Below, piece by piece: positions 6,167 through 7,203 of a DNA stretch of 7,203 nucleotides. A program made the position numbers and the translations under genes. Within the stretch, counting starts at the first letter, position 1, and every line of letters begins with the position of its first letter. The notes beneath the pieces were generated by a model, which had not been told where the DNA came from, searched no databases, and worked only from the letters and a program-made list of their open reading frames with translations. The DNA comes from an uncultured Clostridia bacterium (GTDB lineage Bacteria > Bacillota > Clostridia > Oscillospirales > Ruminococcaceae): positions 1 to 7,203 of the forward strand of contig CAMOFU010000127.1 of NCBI GenBank assembly GCA_946613705.1, read 5' to 3'.

Positions 6167-7203
6167 ATGAAAAAAATAGTCTTTGACGGACAGGTCTACG
6201 CACAGCGTATGACAGGCCAGTACCGCTATGCGGATGAGCTGCTGAAGGCTCTCGACAGGCTGACGGAAAAGGACGAGTTTGAGATAGTCGTCCCGGAGTA
6301 TGTGGATATTGAGGGCAGATTCAAGAACATAAAGGTCGTGCATTACGGCAGGGTCAAGGGTCTGCTGTGGACACAGACCTCGCTGCCGATGTACCTGATA
6401 AAGAACCGCGCCGTGAGCGTAGGCTTCTGCAATATCACTCCGCTGCTGCGCCCGGGTATCACGGCTGTGCTCGACATCGCCTACAAGGTGCTGACAGACG
6501 AATACCAAAATCTCTACGGCAGACTGTCGAGCCTGTGGCACAGGCTGCATTACTTCGCTGCCGCCAAAAGCGGCAAGCCGATCATCACGATAAGCGATTT
6601 CTGCAAGGAGCAGATAAGCGAGGTCTATCACGTTCCGAAAAAACGCATTGCGGTGATACCCTGCGGCTGGCAGCATTTTCTCACAACGGGTGAGGACGAC
6701 AGCCTGTTCGGTGAATACCCGAGGATAGAAAAGGGGAAGTATTTCTTCGCTCTCGGCAGCCTGGAGGAGCGCAAGAATTTCAAATGGATAGTCGAGGAGG
6801 CCAAACGGGACCCCGACAGCACCTTTGTCATCGCGGGGGGGAGCGTCAAGAATTCAAGCGAGAAGCTGAGTCTCGACGGTATGGATAATCTCATATTCGT
6901 CGGGTATATCTCGGACGAGCAGATAAAGTCGCTTATGCGGCACTGCAAGGCTTTCCTGTTCCCCTCTACCTTCGAGGGCTTCGGGATACCTCCGCTCGAG
7001 GCTATGTCCGTCGGCGCGAAGGTCATATCCTCCGATTCCGCCTCGATGCCCGAGGTGCTGGGGGGCTCGGCTGTCTATATCGACCCGTACAGCCACGAGC
7101 GCAGCCTTGAAGAGCTGCTGCGCACACCGACCGCACCTGCGTCGGAGGCGCTTGAAAGATACAGCTGGGAGAGGTCGGCAGGGAGACTGCTGAGACTGAT
7201 AAA
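6167..7203 (+). CDS. GT4-family glycosyltransferase (truncated by window edge)
   Basis: The frame is open from ATG 6167 to the right edge, giving 345 complete codons plus two bases with no stop, so only the very C-terminus should be missing. It is a GT-B fold retaining transferase. The N-terminal half has the acceptor-side glycine region MTGQYRYADELL (Gly 17) and a linker segment ISDFCKEQI...IAVIPCGW. The donor half has LGSLEERKNFKWI, FVIAGGS, and the EX7E motif EGFGIPPLE (Glu 270, Glu 278), followed by EAMSVGAKVISSD and MPEVLGGSAVYIDP. Such proteins use nucleotide sugars, often GDP-mannose; GDP-mannose or GDP-D-rhamnose is the likely donor given the neighbours, but this is not shown by the sequence. 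It starts 15 bases after the radical SAM gene stop, preceded only by a purine-rich AGAGAGAG stretch without a clear Shine-Dalgarno core. Confidence 0.88.
   Translation, partial: MKKIVFDGQVYAQRMTGQYRYADELLKALDRLTEKDEFEIVVPEYVDIEGRFKNIKVVHYGRVKGLLWTQTSLPMYLIKNRAVSVGFCNITPLLRPGITAVLDIAYKVLTDEYQNLYGRLSSLWHRLHYFAAAKSGKPIITISDFCKEQISEVYHVPKKRIAVIPCGWQHFLTTGEDDSLFGEYPRIEKGKYFFALGSLEERKNFKWIVEEAKRDPDSTFVIAGGSVKNSSEKLSLDGMDNLIFVGYISDEQIKSLMRHCKAFLFPSTFEGFGIPPLEAMSVGAKVISSDSASMPEVLGGSAVYIDPYSHERSLEELLRTPTAPASEALERYSWERSAGRLLRLI

Noticed and set aside
5204..6676. Minus-strand ORF of 490 codons opposite the radical SAM and GT4 genes
   Set aside because: It is antisense to two well-supported genes; its length follows from GC and codon bias rather than selection.

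Overview
The window is a contiguous, entirely plus-strand segment of a surface-polysaccharide (capsule, exopolysaccharide or O-antigen-like) biosynthesis operon. Seven protein-coding genes fill almost all of it. The first runs in from the left edge and the last runs off the right edge. No RNA gene, insertion sequence, CRISPR array, promoter or terminator could be supported, and no gene-free stretch exceeds 38 bases. Moderately high GC with frequent ATA, AGG and AGA codons suggests a gut-type Clostridia such as a Ruminococcus relative. That assignment is a low-confidence impression from base and codon use, not from a marker gene.

Layout: (1) 1-785, the C-terminal part of an O-antigen polymerase/ligase-type (Wzy_C) membrane protein; its outer loop carries at least three nearly identical 33-bp (11-residue) tandem repeats. 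(2) 782-1858, mannose-1-phosphate guanylyltransferase. (3) 1897-2931, GDP-mannose 4,6-dehydratase. (4) 2928-3839, GDP-4-dehydro-6-deoxy-D-mannose reductase. (5) 3852-4691, a GT2 glycosyltransferase. (6) 4688-6151, a radical SAM protein of the B12-binding-domain type. (7) 6167-7203, a GT4 glycosyltransferase truncated by the window edge.

Read together, genes 2 to 4 form an unbroken pathway from mannose-1-phosphate through GDP-mannose and GDP-4-keto-6-deoxymannose to GDP-D-rhamnose. The two glycosyltransferases are natural candidates to place D-rhamnose (or mannose) into a repeat unit, and the Wzy-type protein would polymerise or ligate it outside the membrane. The radical SAM enzyme between the two glycosyltransferases has no assigned place in this pathway and may tailor the glycan.

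Three junctions are 4-base ATGA/GTGA overlaps and the rest are short gaps, so the block is probably one translationally coupled transcript. The most unusual features are the in-frame tandem repeat within the polymerase outer loop and the radical SAM enzyme inside a GDP-D-rhamnose cassette.
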